A DNA stretch of 64,000 nt from Lentibacillus saliphilus (GTDB lineage: Bacteria; Bacillota; Bacilli; Bacillales; Amphibacillaceae), in NCBI RefSeq assembly GCF_019093865.1, contig NZ_JABJXD010000005.1:124001-188000 (forward strand). The letters are read 5' to 3'. The translations under genes were made by a program, and so were the position numbers. Below are positions 8,907 through 17,276 of the stretch, one piece after another (the stretch's first letter is position 1; the number at the start of each line of letters is the position of its first letter). The notes under the pieces were generated by a model, which searched no databases, had not been told where the DNA came from, and saw nothing but the letters and a program-made list of their open reading frames with translations.

Positions 8907-9500
8907 CTACTCACAAAGTGGGTCCAAAACCATATCCGTTGATACGTTAATCGGATATAACCCCTTCGCATTCCAAAGTACGAGTCCTTGTGACATGGAC
9001 ATATAAAAAGAGGCCAGTTCCATTGCATCGCCTTGTTTGAAAATGGCTTGCTGTTGCCCAAGAGAAATTATGTTAGCGATCGCTTCTAACGATTCATAGT
9101 AGCGTTGTTTAATCACTTGCTTCGTATCGTCTGACAGAAAATCAGCATGAATGGCTTCAATTAACAACATATGACGATCCAAAGCGACATCTGCAGCTCC
9201 GGAAAATGTCAACTCTGTTAGCCAGCGGAGTTGATCATAAGGCGTTCCCTCTATATTCGCGGCATCCTCCACCGCTTCTGCAAACAAATCCAGGACATTC
9301 ATAATTAACGACACATACGTATCTTCTTTTGTTTTAAAGTAATGATAAAATAACCCGTGGCTTAACTGCACAGAAGACGTAATATCACTTATTTTTGTTC
9401 CAGCAAACCCTTTTCGGGCAAAAATTTTTAAGGCTGCATGGCTAATTTCTTCATACCGTTGGTCGCGGATTAACTTCGCTTGTTCTTCACTTCTAACCAT
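8907..9500 (-). CDS. TetR/AcrR-family transcriptional repressor
   Basis: A 197-residue regulator. The N-terminal helix-turn-helix spans about residues 10-55 (ALKIFARKGFAGTKISDI, then LSHGLFYHYFKTKEDTY, the typical recognition helix end); the remainder is the ligand-binding and dimer domain. ATG 9500 is preferred over a GTG at 9533 because GGGG lies about ten bases before it. It is divergent from the SDR gene, and a 24-base palindrome overlaps the -35 box of that gene, so it probably represses the SDR-MFS operon. The inducer is unknown, perhaps the substrate of that operon. Confidence 0.88.
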   Translation of the reverse strand: MVRSEEQAKLIRDQRYEEISHAALKIFARKGFAGTKISDITSSVQLSHGLFYHYFKTKEDTYVSLIMNVLDLFAEAVEDAANIEGTPYDQLRWLTELTFSGAADVALDRHMLLIEAIHADFLSDDTKQVIKQRYYESLEAIANIISLGQQQAIFKQGDAMELASFYMSMSQGLVLWNAKGLYPINVSTDMVLDPLCE

Positions 9501-9677
9501 TTTTATAAACCCCACAATTTTATGTTTATACACATGCGCTAAATTTCATTATACCACTCCCAAACTAAAATAAAATGCTTTGCTCTTTCCGTTAATAAGA
9601 TAGGAGTTTGAGCTGGCTTTATCTGTTAGAAATTTTTAATAAATAACGAATATAAAGTGTTCTAATTGGCCGAGGTT

Positions 9678-9712
9678 GATTGATTGACTTGTTAATCAAT
9701 CGTATATATGAT
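9678..9712 (+). promoter_or_regulatory. SDR-MFS promoter with overlapping TetR operator
   Basis: TTGACT (9684-9689), 17 bases, TATGAT (9707-9712). An inverted repeat with perfect 8-base arms GATTGATT (9678-9685) and AATCAATC (9694-9701) overlaps the -35 box, and the inner bases pair further with one mismatch. Size and position suit the divergently encoded TetR protein. Confidence 0.65.
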
Positions 9713-9754
9713 TGCATTGGTGTAAATATTATTAATCAAAGGGGATATGCAAAT

Positions 9755-10510
9755 ATGGGCAAGCTCCAAGACAAGGTTGCAATTATTACTGGTGGCGCTG
9801 GCGGTATTGGGAAAGGCATGGCGACAGCTTTTGTAAAAGAAGGCGCAAAAGTCGTCATTGTCGACTTAAATGAAGAAACTGGAAATGAAGTCGTTAAAGG
9901 ACTTCAGGAATTTGTTCCAGAATCAACGTTTATTCAAGCTGATTTAACAAAGCACGAAGCGTTAGGTGATATTGTAAAGCAGGTTGCTGATAAGTATGGT
10001 CAATTGGATATCTTGGTGAATAATGCGCACGCTTCCAAGATGGCCTCTATTGAAGAGACGACACAGAAAGAATTAGATTTCTCCTTCAATACAGGATTTT
10101 ATCCAACGTTTTATCTCATGCAAGCAGCTCTACCATATTTAAAAGAATCAAAGGGCAGCATTATTAATTTTGCTTCAGGTGCAGGGATTAATGGTCATGC
10201 CAACCAAGGTTCATATGCAGCAGCAAAAGAGGCTATTCGCGGTATTAGTCGTGTTGCAGCAAATGAATTTGGACCATATGGCATTAATGTTAATATCATT
10301 TCTCCGATTGCTAAATCAGAAGGTATGATTCAGTGGGCTGAAGCGAACCCAGAGTATTACGAAAGAATGCTATCCGGTATTCCAATGAGAAGACCTGGTG
10401 AGCCAGAGGAAGATATTGGCCGTGTTGCTGTATTCTTAGCGAGCGAGGACTCAAATTATATTACTGGACAAACAATTATGGTTGATGGTGGGTCAATTCA
10501 GTTACGTTAA
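9755..10510 (+). CDS. Short-chain dehydrogenase/reductase
   Basis: A 251-residue classical SDR: cofactor motif TGGAGGIGKG near the N-terminus, DLT at the expected adenine contact, NNAH in place of the usual NNAG, catalytic Ser in FASGAG, YAAAK (Tyr and Lys), and the C-terminal DGG. It oxidises or reduces an alcohol/ketone with NAD(P)(H); the substrate cannot be read. Start ATG 9755 follows AAGGGGAT. First gene of an operon with an MFS transporter, under the TetR-type promoter. The pairing with a carboxylate-type MFS carrier suggests use or detoxification of a small organic compound. Confidence 0.88.
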   Translation: MGKLQDKVAIITGGAGGIGKGMATAFVKEGAKVVIVDLNEETGNEVVKGLQEFVPESTFIQADLTKHEALGDIVKQVADKYGQLDILVNNAHASKMASIEETTQKELDFSFNTGFYPTFYLMQAALPYLKESKGSIINFASGAGINGHANQGSYAAAKEAIRGISRVAANEFGPYGINVNIISPIAKSEGMIQWAEANPEYYERMLSGIPMRRPGEPEEDIGRVAVFLASEDSNYITGQTIMVDGGSIQLR

Positions 10511-10531
10511 TATATAAAAATAGATGACGGT

Positions 10532-10563
10532 CACAAGTCAGCCATCCAATTGACTGGCTTGTG
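10532..10563 (+). other. Intercistronic hairpin between SDR and MFS genes
   Basis: CACAAGTCAG and CTGGCTTGTG pair with G-T wobble around a short loop. No T run follows, so it may protect or process the mRNA rather than terminate it. Confidence 0.4.
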
Positions 10564-10599
10564 AATGATTAACATAAAAATAAACAGGGGGTTTCTACG

Positions 10600-11865
10600 G
10601 TGAGTGGAGAAAAGAGAAAGCGCATTCATTTCGCATGGTGGGTATTAATTGGGTTGTCGATTATGATCGGTTTAGCAAGAGGTGGGATTAATAATGCAGG
10701 GGGCTTATTTTTATCACCAGTATCACAGGATTTAGGAATAGGAATTGGGAGTTTATCGATTTACCTCAGTATTTCTTCTATCGTAACGATGTTATTTTTA
10801 CCTCTTGCAGGGAAATTGATGGCGAAGTATGACATAAGAGGCATACTCATCATTGGAATTATCTTGCAAGCGGGGTCATTCGCTTTATTCGGATTTATGG
10901 ATTCTGTGTGGGGCTGGTACATCCTTTCTGCTCCGATGGCATTCGGTGCGATATTTGTAACGACGATGGCAGGTCCTGTCTTAATTAATCGTTGGTTTAA
11001 AAAACGCAACGGATTAGCAATGGGGCTCATGATGGCAGCAGTTGGTCTGTTTGGTGCATTCATTCAACCATTTGCGGGTAATTTAATTGCAGAGCAAGGC
11101 TGGCGCAATGCATATATTGTTCTCGGTGTTGCAGCGATTGCAATCATTATCCCTGTCGTTCTATTAATGATCAGAAAGCAGCCCGAAGACAAAGGGTTAA
11201 TGCCATATGGTATGGAGGAAGTTTCAGAAGGAAGTCTTGAAGCAGCCGCTACTGTTGAAAAAGGTGTAACCATGTCTGATGCTAAAAAATCGCTCGCGTT
11301 CTTTTCAATGCTATTATTCTTATTCTTTATGACGGCGATTGGTAGTTTCGCTCAGCACATCGGACCTTATGCAATGGGTATCGGTTACAGCGTTGAATTT
11401 GCTGGACAAGTTATGGGTGCATTCATGGTCGGTATGCTTGTTGGTTCACTCGCATTTGGTTTTCTTTCTGATAAAATCGGTGCACGTAACACAGCACTTT
11501 TTTCCATGGTCACAGGTATCGTATCGATGGCACTATTAATCTTTGTACCAGATAATCAAGCTGTATTCACACTAGCAATTGGTATTTTTGGATTTGTTAC
11601 GGCTTCGATTGGTACGTTGGCACCACTTCTAACAACGTCTATTTTTGGAAATAAAGAATACAGCCAGATCTATGCATCTATTGGTATTGGTCTTGCTGTT
11701 GCGGGTATCGTTGCACTCCCAGGGTATGGGTTTGTCTATGATTTAACAGGTAGCTATACACTCGTTCTGTATACGCTTGTAGCGATGCTCTTAATTAATA
11801 TGGTGTTAGTCATCCTTGCGTTTAAAGGCAAGAAGACATTGGAAGAAAAAGGACTTTATAATTAA
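10600..11865 (+). CDS. MFS transporter, oxalate/formate or monocarboxylate-like
   Basis: A 421-residue major facilitator with about 12 membrane helices in two halves joined by a hydrophilic loop near residues 195-235. The N-terminal GLARGGINNAGGLFLSPVS resembles the OFA/monocarboxylate porter branch, and FLSDKIGARN is the cytoplasmic loop motif between helices 8 and 9. GTG start at 10600 with CAGGGGG upstream. It follows the SDR gene by 89 bases and shares its promoter. It probably moves the substrate or product of the SDR; direction and ligand are not known. Confidence 0.85.
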   Translation: MSGEKRKRIHFAWWVLIGLSIMIGLARGGINNAGGLFLSPVSQDLGIGIGSLSIYLSISSIVTMLFLPLAGKLMAKYDIRGILIIGIILQAGSFALFGFMDSVWGWYILSAPMAFGAIFVTTMAGPVLINRWFKKRNGLAMGLMMAAVGLFGAFIQPFAGNLIAEQGWRNAYIVLGVAAIAIIIPVVLLMIRKQPEDKGLMPYGMEEVSEGSLEAAATVEKGVTMSDAKKSLAFFSMLLFLFFMTAIGSFAQHIGPYAMGIGYSVEFAGQVMGAFMVGMLVGSLAFGFLSDKIGARNTALFSMVTGIVSMALLIFVPDNQAVFTLAIGIFGFVTASIGTLAPLLTTSIFGNKEYSQIYASIGIGLAVAGIVALPGYGFVYDLTGSYTLVLYTLVAMLLINMVLVILAFKGKKTLEEKGLYN

Positions 11866-11885
11866 AGTCATCTTTATAAGTCGAT

Positions 11886-11932
11886 AAAACCGTCCGAGCT
11901 AGAGACTATGTCTTTGGTTCGGGCGGTTTTTT
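11886..11932 (+). terminator. Terminator of the SDR-MFS operon
   Basis: AAAACCGTCCGA pairs with TTCGGGCGGTTTT over a longer loop, followed by TTTTTTA. Confidence 0.85.
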
Positions 11933-12083
11933 ATTTAATGGATATGGTACGATTAAGCACATTTGCCCATTATACAGGAGATGAGGGTGCTCAGATTAAG
12001 CGTGATTTTTCAAGGGTTCATGAGTGTATGATGTATGAGCGTCAGCTTTAAACAGAACTCCCAGTCCATGTCGTTTACCCTTC

Positions 12084-12112
12084 ATAAGCCCATCATGTAA
12101 AATTGGGCTTAT
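12084..12112 (+). other. Hairpin in the 11933-12204 gap
   Basis: ATAAGCCC and GGGCTTAT form a perfect 8-bp stem without a T tail. Apart from this hairpin and the promoter at 12140, nothing convincing is seen in this gap. Confidence 0.4.
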
Positions 12113-12139
12113 CTCCCTCAATTATATATTCAGAATAGA

Positions 12140-12168
12140 TTGACCGACACCGCGCCTTCTGGTACGAT
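12140..12168 (+). promoter_or_regulatory. Predicted sigma-A promoter of the permease pair
   Basis: TTGACC (12140-12145) and TACGAT (12163-12168) are separated by 17 bases; GAGAGGGG and the ATG at 12205 follow. Confidence 0.5.
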
Positions 12169-12204
12169 TTCAATAAGATTTTGTGCGGCGAGAGGGGACA
12201 AGCT

Positions 12205-13101
12205 ATGGGGCGTTTATTGCGTAACAGTATCGTTTTTCCATTGGTCATTGTTGGCTTTGTGTTGTTATTGCTGCTTCCAAAAAATGTTGACGTCCAACAA
12301 GAGGGGGCTCTAAGTTTTTCTGCGGACTATCCATTTACATTTGACTTGTATAAGCGCAACATCGAGCAGTTTATTGGGCATTTATGGACTGAAAAAGGCT
12401 TTGGGGAAACGAGATCAGGTGTGCCGTTAACGGAGCATGGTGAACGGTATTTGAAGCGGAGTATGAAGGTCATTGTAGCGGCATTTGGCTTGTCTATGGT
12501 GCTCGGTTCACTGTTAGGTGTATGGTTTTTCTTCTTAAGGGATAAGTGGCTCGGGAAGCTATTCTCCTCACTTGGTTGGGCGCTTGCTTCGATTCCTGAT
12601 TTCTTTTTATTTATCATTTGTCAGTATGGGCTCATTCTTTTAATGCAAAAAGGCTTTCCGGAGTTTAATTTATTCAGCAGTGATGATTGGTATAGCTTCA
12701 TTATTCCATCTCTCGCTCTAACGATTTATCCGCTCTTTCATATGATCAAAATGACGCTGGTGACGATGGATCACGAAAGTAGCCAGGAGTATGTCAGAAC
12801 AGTATTGTCAAAAGGGATGACGCGCTCGCGGACGACCGTACATATTTTTTGGAATGCGTTATCGACGATTTTGAATCAATCACATATGGTGTTACTCTAT
12901 ATCTTATCCAGTCTGCCGATCATCGAGAAGCTATCCAACTACAACGGTGCCGGATACCAGCTGTTGGAAAGCATTCTGGATGATGAGGTTATTTGGGCGT
13001 TTATGTTTTTCCTACCGTTTTTAGCGATGATGTTTATCGTAATGGTACTCGTTGAACTGGCGCGGATCTGGCTCTTACCGAGGGATGTGAGTCACGTATG
13101 A
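12205..13101 (+). CDS. OppB/DppB-like ABC transporter permease
   Basis: A 298-residue inner-membrane permease. The N-terminal helix is followed by an extracellular stretch of about 70 residues, then a cluster of five helices as in oligopeptide/nickel permeases of the binding-protein-dependent type. The segment SSQEYVRTVLSKGMTRSRTTVHIF is the cytoplasmic EAA-like coupling region. The start at ATG 12205 has GAGAGGGG seven bases upstream. Its stop overlaps the start of the second permease by four bases (ATGA). No ATPase or substrate-binding protein gene lies beside the pair. Confidence 0.8.
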   Translation: MGRLLRNSIVFPLVIVGFVLLLLLPKNVDVQQEGALSFSADYPFTFDLYKRNIEQFIGHLWTEKGFGETRSGVPLTEHGERYLKRSMKVIVAAFGLSMVLGSLLGVWFFFLRDKWLGKLFSSLGWALASIPDFFLFIICQYGLILLMQKGFPEFNLFSSDDWYSFIIPSLALTIYPLFHMIKMTLVTMDHESSQEYVRTVLSKGMTRSRTTVHIFWNALSTILNQSHMVLLYILSSLPIIEKLSNYNGAGYQLLESILDDEVIWAFMFFLPFLAMMFIVMVLVELARIWLLPRDVSHV

Positions 13102-14015
13102 GGCAATACGTGATCACCATTAAACGACATGCACTGTTGCTTTGTGGTTTGTTGATGCTGACGTTTATAATCGGAATGGCTATTTTCGGACCGAGCTTAT
13201 CGTTTATCGATGAAAATTTAGAGGAAGTGACCCATACGCTTACAGACGGACAGCTAGAGGTGGCACCGTTTCCCCCATCAAGAGAGCACGTGATGGGCAC
13301 AGACCGTGATGGCCGTGATATCCTTAGCCTCATCGTCATGGGGGCTTCGCAAACGTTATTAATTGTTTGCTTGGTAACGGTCATACGGTATCTTGTCGCG
13401 ATTCCACTCGCCTACATGGCGCACAAGCGTGTGTTTGGCATTGATACACTCGTGAAAAGCTTAAATCACTTTCTTTCCTATGTACCGACGATCATTATTG
13501 TCGTGATCCTGGCCATGCTTCCGCCAATTATTGTTTCTGATGCGAGGCCATTTGCGCTCGTCATCATCATTGCGCTCGTTGAGGCTGGCCGTGCTGCCCA
13601 TACGATGAAGCTTGATTTCAACGCGGTAGCGGAAAAAGAATTTATGCTGAGCGGTGCGGCAGTAGGAGCAAGTTCGTTACGCATGCTCAAGGCGTACTAT
13701 TTACCTTTTTTATATCAAAAGCTAATTATTTATGTGGTGTCTGATCTCGGTAAGGTGATGTTTTTGCTTGGTCAGCTCGGATTTATTGGGGTTTTTGTCT
13801 CTCAGGAGCTGGTACAAGTTGAAATAGGAATGTTTGAATTGAGAAATGAGTCAATTACATGGCCAATGCTTTTAATGGATACATTTATGGACCTCCGTGG
13901 CCCTGTCTGGATCATCTTCTGGCCTGCATGTGTCATGACTGTAACGATTTTTACGTTTAACATGATTGCCCAAGGGCTGCAACAATTGCCTAAGAAACGG
14001 GATTCGTTTATGTAG
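13098..14015 (+). CDS. OppC/DppC-like ABC transporter permease
   Basis: A 305-residue permease. The extracellular segment before the core reads EHVMGTDRDGRDILS, the signature found in DppC/OppC proteins, followed by the helices of the transport core and a coupling loop near FNAVAEKEFMLSGAAVGAS. Translationally coupled to the OppB-like gene by an ATGA overlap and closed by a terminator. The transported compound is likely a peptide, opine or metal chelate by family, but without the cognate binding protein it stays open. Confidence 0.8.
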   Translation: MRQYVITIKRHALLLCGLLMLTFIIGMAIFGPSLSFIDENLEEVTHTLTDGQLEVAPFPPSREHVMGTDRDGRDILSLIVMGASQTLLIVCLVTVIRYLVAIPLAYMAHKRVFGIDTLVKSLNHFLSYVPTIIIVVILAMLPPIIVSDARPFALVIIIALVEAGRAAHTMKLDFNAVAEKEFMLSGAAVGASSLRMLKAYYLPFLYQKLIIYVVSDLGKVMFLLGQLGFIGVFVSQELVQVEIGMFELRNESITWPMLLMDTFMDLRGPVWIIFWPACVMTVTIFTFNMIAQGLQQLPKKRDSFM

Positions 14016-14035
14016 CTCGGTTGAAGCGGATAAAA

Positions 14036-14073
14036 AACCGATCACCTTACGACATGGTCGCAGGTGATCGGTT
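14036..14073. terminator. Bidirectional terminator between the permease pair and the WrbA-like gene
   Basis: AACCGATCACCT and AGGTGATCGGTT form a perfect 12-bp stem preceded by A residues and followed by T residues, so it can work for both converging genes. Confidence 0.85.
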
Positions 14074-14088
14074 CTGTCATCGTTTGTA

Positions 14089-14694
14089 TTAGTTTCCTTT
14101 AATGCGGCTAGCGATGTCGATGGTGCGTTTCGCTTGATGCTTAACAGCTGCTTCAACATCTTCAACCATGTTACCGTCTTGATCGACTGTAACGCTTGTG
14201 CCGTATGGGTTCCCGCCGGATACAAATGCAGATTGATCGGTATATCCAGGTGCGGCAATCAGAGCACCCCAGTGCATCATGGATGTGTATAAGGATAGGA
14301 TCGTCGCTTCATGACCGCCGTGTGGGTTACCGGCAGAAGACATGGCACTGACCACTTTATTAACGGTTTTGCCAGCGCCCCATAGACCACCCTGCATATC
14401 GATAAACTGCTTCATTTGTGAAGGCATATTACCGAAACGAGTTGGGATGCTGAAGATAATCGCATCAGCCCATTCGATGTCATCAGATGTTGCCTCTGCA
14501 ACGTCTTGTGTGGCATCGAAATGTGCTTGCCATGCAGGGTTTGAAGCAATCGCTTCTTTTGGTGCAAGCTCAGGTACTTTAAGAACCTTGACGTTCGCAC
14601 CTGCAGCCTTGGCGCTTTCCTCTGCCCATTTGGCCATTTGATAGTTCGTTCCTGTTGAGCTGTAATAAATAACGGCTAAATTAATGTTTGTCAT
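14089..14694 (-). CDS. WrbA-like NAD(P)H:quinone oxidoreductase
   Basis: A 201-residue flavodoxin-fold protein. The FMN phosphate loop YYSSTGTNYQMA lies near residues 10-21; FSIPTRFGNMPSQMKQFID and the SSAGNPHGGHEAT loop are typical of WrbA, which reduces quinones by two electrons and so avoids semiquinone radicals. Length agrees with the family. Its 5' region carries CGAGATA half-sites resembling the operator in front of the adjacent MhqR-type gene, so induction by quinone-like electrophiles is likely. Confidence 0.85.
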   Translation of the reverse strand: MTNINLAVIYYSSTGTNYQMAKWAEESAKAAGANVKVLKVPELAPKEAIASNPAWQAHFDATQDVAEATSDDIEWADAIIFSIPTRFGNMPSQMKQFIDMQGGLWGAGKTVNKVVSAMSSAGNPHGGHEATILSLYTSMMHWGALIAAPGYTDQSAFVSGGNPYGTSVTVDQDGNMVEDVEAAVKHQAKRTIDIASRIKGN

Positions 14695-14843
14695 TGGTGT
14701 AATCTCCTTTAATAATATAATCTCCGAGTTGGCATCGGATATGTGTAATCATTAGTCTTTGGAAAAGTTAGATGCATGCGCGAAACAACCTGCTGACTCA
14801 GCTTTAGAAATTTTCCCTCCTTGAAGAATTCAGCGTGTAAAAT

Positions 14844-14876
14844 TATCTCGCATTAATATATTACTAATTCGAGATA
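14844..14876 (-). promoter_or_regulatory. Probable MhqR-type half-sites upstream of the WrbA-like gene
   Basis: TATCTCG (14844-14850) and AATTCGAGATA (14866-14876) reproduce both halves of the MhqR box known in Bacillus subtilis (consensus around ATCTCGAATTCGAGAT), here split by an A+T-rich spacer. The 14695-14995 gap shows nothing else of note. Confidence 0.5.
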
Positions 14877-14995
14877 TTAATGTAAAATAAAATGCTTAGC
14901 CTAGGCAAGATTGTTTGGTGAGCTAGAAAAGCCAGGCATAAGCAGAGGGCGATAAGACCCGTTCATAACTTTTTTGTGGTGTCACGTCACATTGT

Positions 14996-15451
14996 TTACA
15001 ACGACTCAGCATGATAACCGAGCTTTTTCAGCTGTTCAATCATCAGTTCTTTTTCATCCGTATTCAGGCCACCCATGATGTGGTGAATGGCTTCAACATG
15101 CTTGGGAAAAATACCATCCATCAGTTCTTTGCCCGCTGGTGTAATGACGGCATAGGTCACACGACGATCTTTTGGACAAGCCTGGCGTGTTAGCCACTGC
15201 TTTTTCTCAAGCTGATCGATGACATATGTCATACTGCTACTCGAGAGCAGTATTTTTTGCCCGATTTTCTGAATGGGCTGTTCTCCTTTATGATATAACA
15301 GCTCCAATACCGAAAACTCAGTCAGATTGATGCCTTGATTTTTAATGTCGGCCGTGACGTGTTTTTCGATCGCTTCCAGTGCCCGTGTTAATACGACGAA
15401 AAGCTTTAAAGACATTTGATGATCGCGATTTTGCGGCTTGTTTGTGTCCAA
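14996..15451 (-). CDS. mhqR: MarR-family repressor, MhqR-like
   Basis: A 151-residue winged-helix regulator. Segments SLKLFVVLTRALEAIEKHV, TEFSVLELLYHKGEQPIQKI, CPKDRRVTYAVIT and the IFPKHVEAIHHI helix closely follow MhqR (YkvE) of Bacillus subtilis, the repressor of azoreductase, nitroreductase and ring-cleavage dioxygenase genes that respond to methylhydroquinone and catechol. An MhqR-type box lies 21 bases upstream of the start (15472-15489), indicating autoregulation. The neighbouring WrbA-like quinone reductase is a probable target. The assignment rests on remembered family sequence, not on a search. Confidence 0.8.
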   Translation of the reverse strand: MDTNKPQNRDHQMSLKLFVVLTRALEAIEKHVTADIKNQGINLTEFSVLELLYHKGEQPIQKIGQKILLSSSSMTYVIDQLEKKQWLTRQACPKDRRVTYAVITPAGKELMDGIFPKHVEAIHHIMGGLNTDEKELMIEQLKKLGYHAESL

Positions 15452-15471
15452 TGTGAATCACTCCAAGTTAT

Positions 15472-15489
15472 TATCTCGAATTCGAACTA
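15472..15489 (-). promoter_or_regulatory. MhqR-type operator upstream of mhqR
   Basis: TATCTCGAATTCGAACTA keeps the central CGAATTCG and most of the known MhqR box; two of nine symmetric pairs are broken. Confidence 0.6.
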
Positions 15490-15638
15490 ATTATATGCCG
15501 TGTATACTTAAATGTCAATAGACTAAACTAAGAGGACGCGGAAACTTATGGAAATTGATAATTTGTGGACTTCTGATTGGCGGTGTGTTAATTTTGTACT
15601 CTAACCAAGATGGCTACCATAAATTTACCAATAAGATA

Positions 15639-15688
15639 TTGCGCTGTCATCGGTTAAAAGTTATAATAAATATGTGAAATACTTCACA
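15639..15688 (+). promoter_or_regulatory. Promoter with Rex/FNR-type operator upstream of the epimerase
   Basis: TTGCGC (15639-15644), 17 bases, TATAAT (15662-15667). TGTGAAATACTTCACA (15673-15688) begins five bases after the -10 box, exactly as at 1064-1090. The remainder of the 15490-15782 gap is featureless apart from a short hydrophobic frame near 15555. Confidence 0.6.
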
Positions 15689-15782
15689 TTCACAAAGCAT
15701 GAACACAATACTATAAAATTAATTTTACACAAGTATTCGTTAAGCGTTCGATCCATTTTAAGTAGCGAGGAGAGAGATAAGA

Positions 15783-16757
15783 ATGAAGAAACGTGTATTT
15801 ATACTCGGAGGTACAGGGTTATTAGGGTATCATACGACGAAGGAACTGTTAAAACGTGGTTATGAGGTGTCAACCGTATCATTGCCACCAATGCCGACGG
15901 AGGATTTATTACCGAAAGAGGTTACATGTCACTTAGGCGATATTAATGAGATGACTGATGAACAGATTCTCGAGATGCTGAAAGGTGTTGATATGTTCAT
16001 ACATGCGGCAGGTGCCGATGAGCGCACTGTACCGGAAGCCCCAGCTGCGCGCTTTTTCTACGAGCAGAACGTCATACCGACTCAGCGCCTCGCGCGTCTT
16101 GCCCGCCAATCAGGTGTGAAGCGCTTCGTCATTTATGGATCTTATTTTGCCCATTTTGCTGAACAGTGGCCAGATTTGAAAATGGCGACAGAACAGGCAT
16201 ATCCACGTACACGACTGCTTCAGGAGGAAGTGGCGATGCTTGAAGGAGAAGGCGAAATGGACGTTATGTCGCTACGTCTGCCTTATATATTTGGCACGAT
16301 GCCGGGACGAAAGCCACTTTGGGAAATGTTCTTGCCATATATACAAGGAAAAGATGTTGTACACGTTTTAAACGGTGGCACAGCAATGGTTACAGCCCAG
16401 CAAGTAGCAGAGGCGACTCTCGGTGCTTTAGAGTTTGGTGCACATGGTGGTAAGTACGCCATATCGGACACAAACATGAAGCACAAAGACTTTTACCAAC
16501 TCATCGCCAACGTTCTTGGTCAAACGGAAACGGTCATTCAGGTCGTTCCGTTAGATCATATGAAACCAGCCTATGTAAAAGCCGATGAAAAACTGGCTGC
16601 GTCTGGTCGAGAACAGGGGATGCATAACGCCATCGTGGCCGAGGTGCAAAATCGTGATGCCTATGTCGATCCGAACGACACGATGCCAATTTTGAAATAT
16701 AACAAAGCCGATATAGAAGAAGAAATTATTAAAACGATTAAAGCCTGTCTGGATTAA
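15783..16757 (+). CDS. NAD-dependent epimerase/dehydratase-like atypical SDR
   Basis: A 324-residue extended SDR with the cofactor motif GGTGLLGYHTT at the N-terminus and a long-chain SDR core (CHLGDIN, FIHAAG, RFVIYGS). The canonical YxxxK is not evident: the expected region reads YPRTRLLQEE, so it may bind NAD(P) with altered chemistry, like the atypical or NmrA-like branches. Start ATG 15783 follows GAGGAGAGA. Monocistronic, with its own terminator. The promoter carries a Rex/FNR-type operator over the start of transcription, so expression should respond to NADH/NAD ratio or oxygen. Confidence 0.75.
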   Translation: MKKRVFILGGTGLLGYHTTKELLKRGYEVSTVSLPPMPTEDLLPKEVTCHLGDINEMTDEQILEMLKGVDMFIHAAGADERTVPEAPAARFFYEQNVIPTQRLARLARQSGVKRFVIYGSYFAHFAEQWPDLKMATEQAYPRTRLLQEEVAMLEGEGEMDVMSLRLPYIFGTMPGRKPLWEMFLPYIQGKDVVHVLNGGTAMVTAQQVAEATLGALEFGAHGGKYAISDTNMKHKDFYQLIANVLGQTETVIQVVPLDHMKPAYVKADEKLAASGREQGMHNAIVAEVQNRDAYVDPNDTMPILKYNKADIEEEIIKTIKACLD

Positions 16758-16774
16758 TTAAATAGATGCTATTT

Positions 16775-16825
16775 AAAACCTCGTATGAAAAAGCTTAATT
16801 TGTTCTCTGCTTCATACGAGGTTTT
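16775..16825 (+). terminator. Terminator after the epimerase-like gene
   Basis: AAAACCTCGTATGAA pairs with TTCATACGAGGTTTT over a loop of about 21 bases; the long perfect stem ends in TTTT. Confidence 0.85.
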
Positions 16826-16883
16826 ATGTTTGAAGTTTGACCACACCTCAGATGGGCTTCACATATTTCCAATGCGTCTATCC

Positions 16884-17258
16884 TCACACCTCAATCCATT
16901 CCAAAAATTCCAATCGATTGCCAAATGGGTCACTCACGTAAAATCGCTCTGCCCCAGGCAGGTTTGTGTCCTCTTGGATGGTGATTCCATGCGAGGTTAA
17001 ATGCTGCTTTAATGCTTGAATATGCTCGACTTCGAATGCAGGGTGTGCTTTTTGAGCAGGCGTAAAGCTGTCCTCTATTCCAATATGGATCTGTTGGTGT
17101 CCAACACGAAACCATACGCCACCTCTTTTTTGCAATGAGCTTGGCTTGGGAATCTCTGTGAATCCGAGAATATCTTGAAAAAATGCTCTTGCTTCAGCTT
17201 CACAGCCTTCAGGCGCAGCGAGCTGGATATGATCAATGTGTTTGATATGAAAAGACAT
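16884..17258 (-). CDS. VOC-superfamily (glyoxalase/dioxygenase-like) protein
   Basis: A 124-residue protein with paired beta-alpha-beta-beta-beta modules. Candidate metal ligands: His in IDHIQLA (about residue 10), His in HQQIHIGIE (about 58), and Glu in GNRLEFLEW near the end. The closing YVSDPFGNRLEFLEW is the usual end of a VOC fold. Function ranges over lyases, dioxygenases and thiol transferases and cannot be chosen here. It follows an amidohydrolase gene by 18 bases on the same strand and is probably co-transcribed. Confidence 0.8.
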   Translation of the reverse strand: MSFHIKHIDHIQLAAPEGCEAEARAFFQDILGFTEIPKPSSLQKRGGVWFRVGHQQIHIGIEDSFTPAQKAHPAFEVEHIQALKQHLTSHGITIQEDTNLPGAERFYVSDPFGNRLEFLEWIEV

Positions 17259-17276
17259 AATGAGATGCCTCCCTAA

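Noticed and set aside
8753-8950. 65-residue frame across the toxin end and terminator
   Set aside because: Runs through a strong terminator hairpin and has no start signal.
11938-12051. Short frame MDMVRLSTFAHYTGDEG...
   Set aside because: 37 codons, no ribosome binding site and no recognisable family; could be chance.
15555-15672. Short hydrophobic frame beginning TTG 15555
   Set aside because: Looks like a small membrane peptide (GLLIGGVLILYS) but no ribosome binding site, and its end overlaps the promoter of the epimerase gene.
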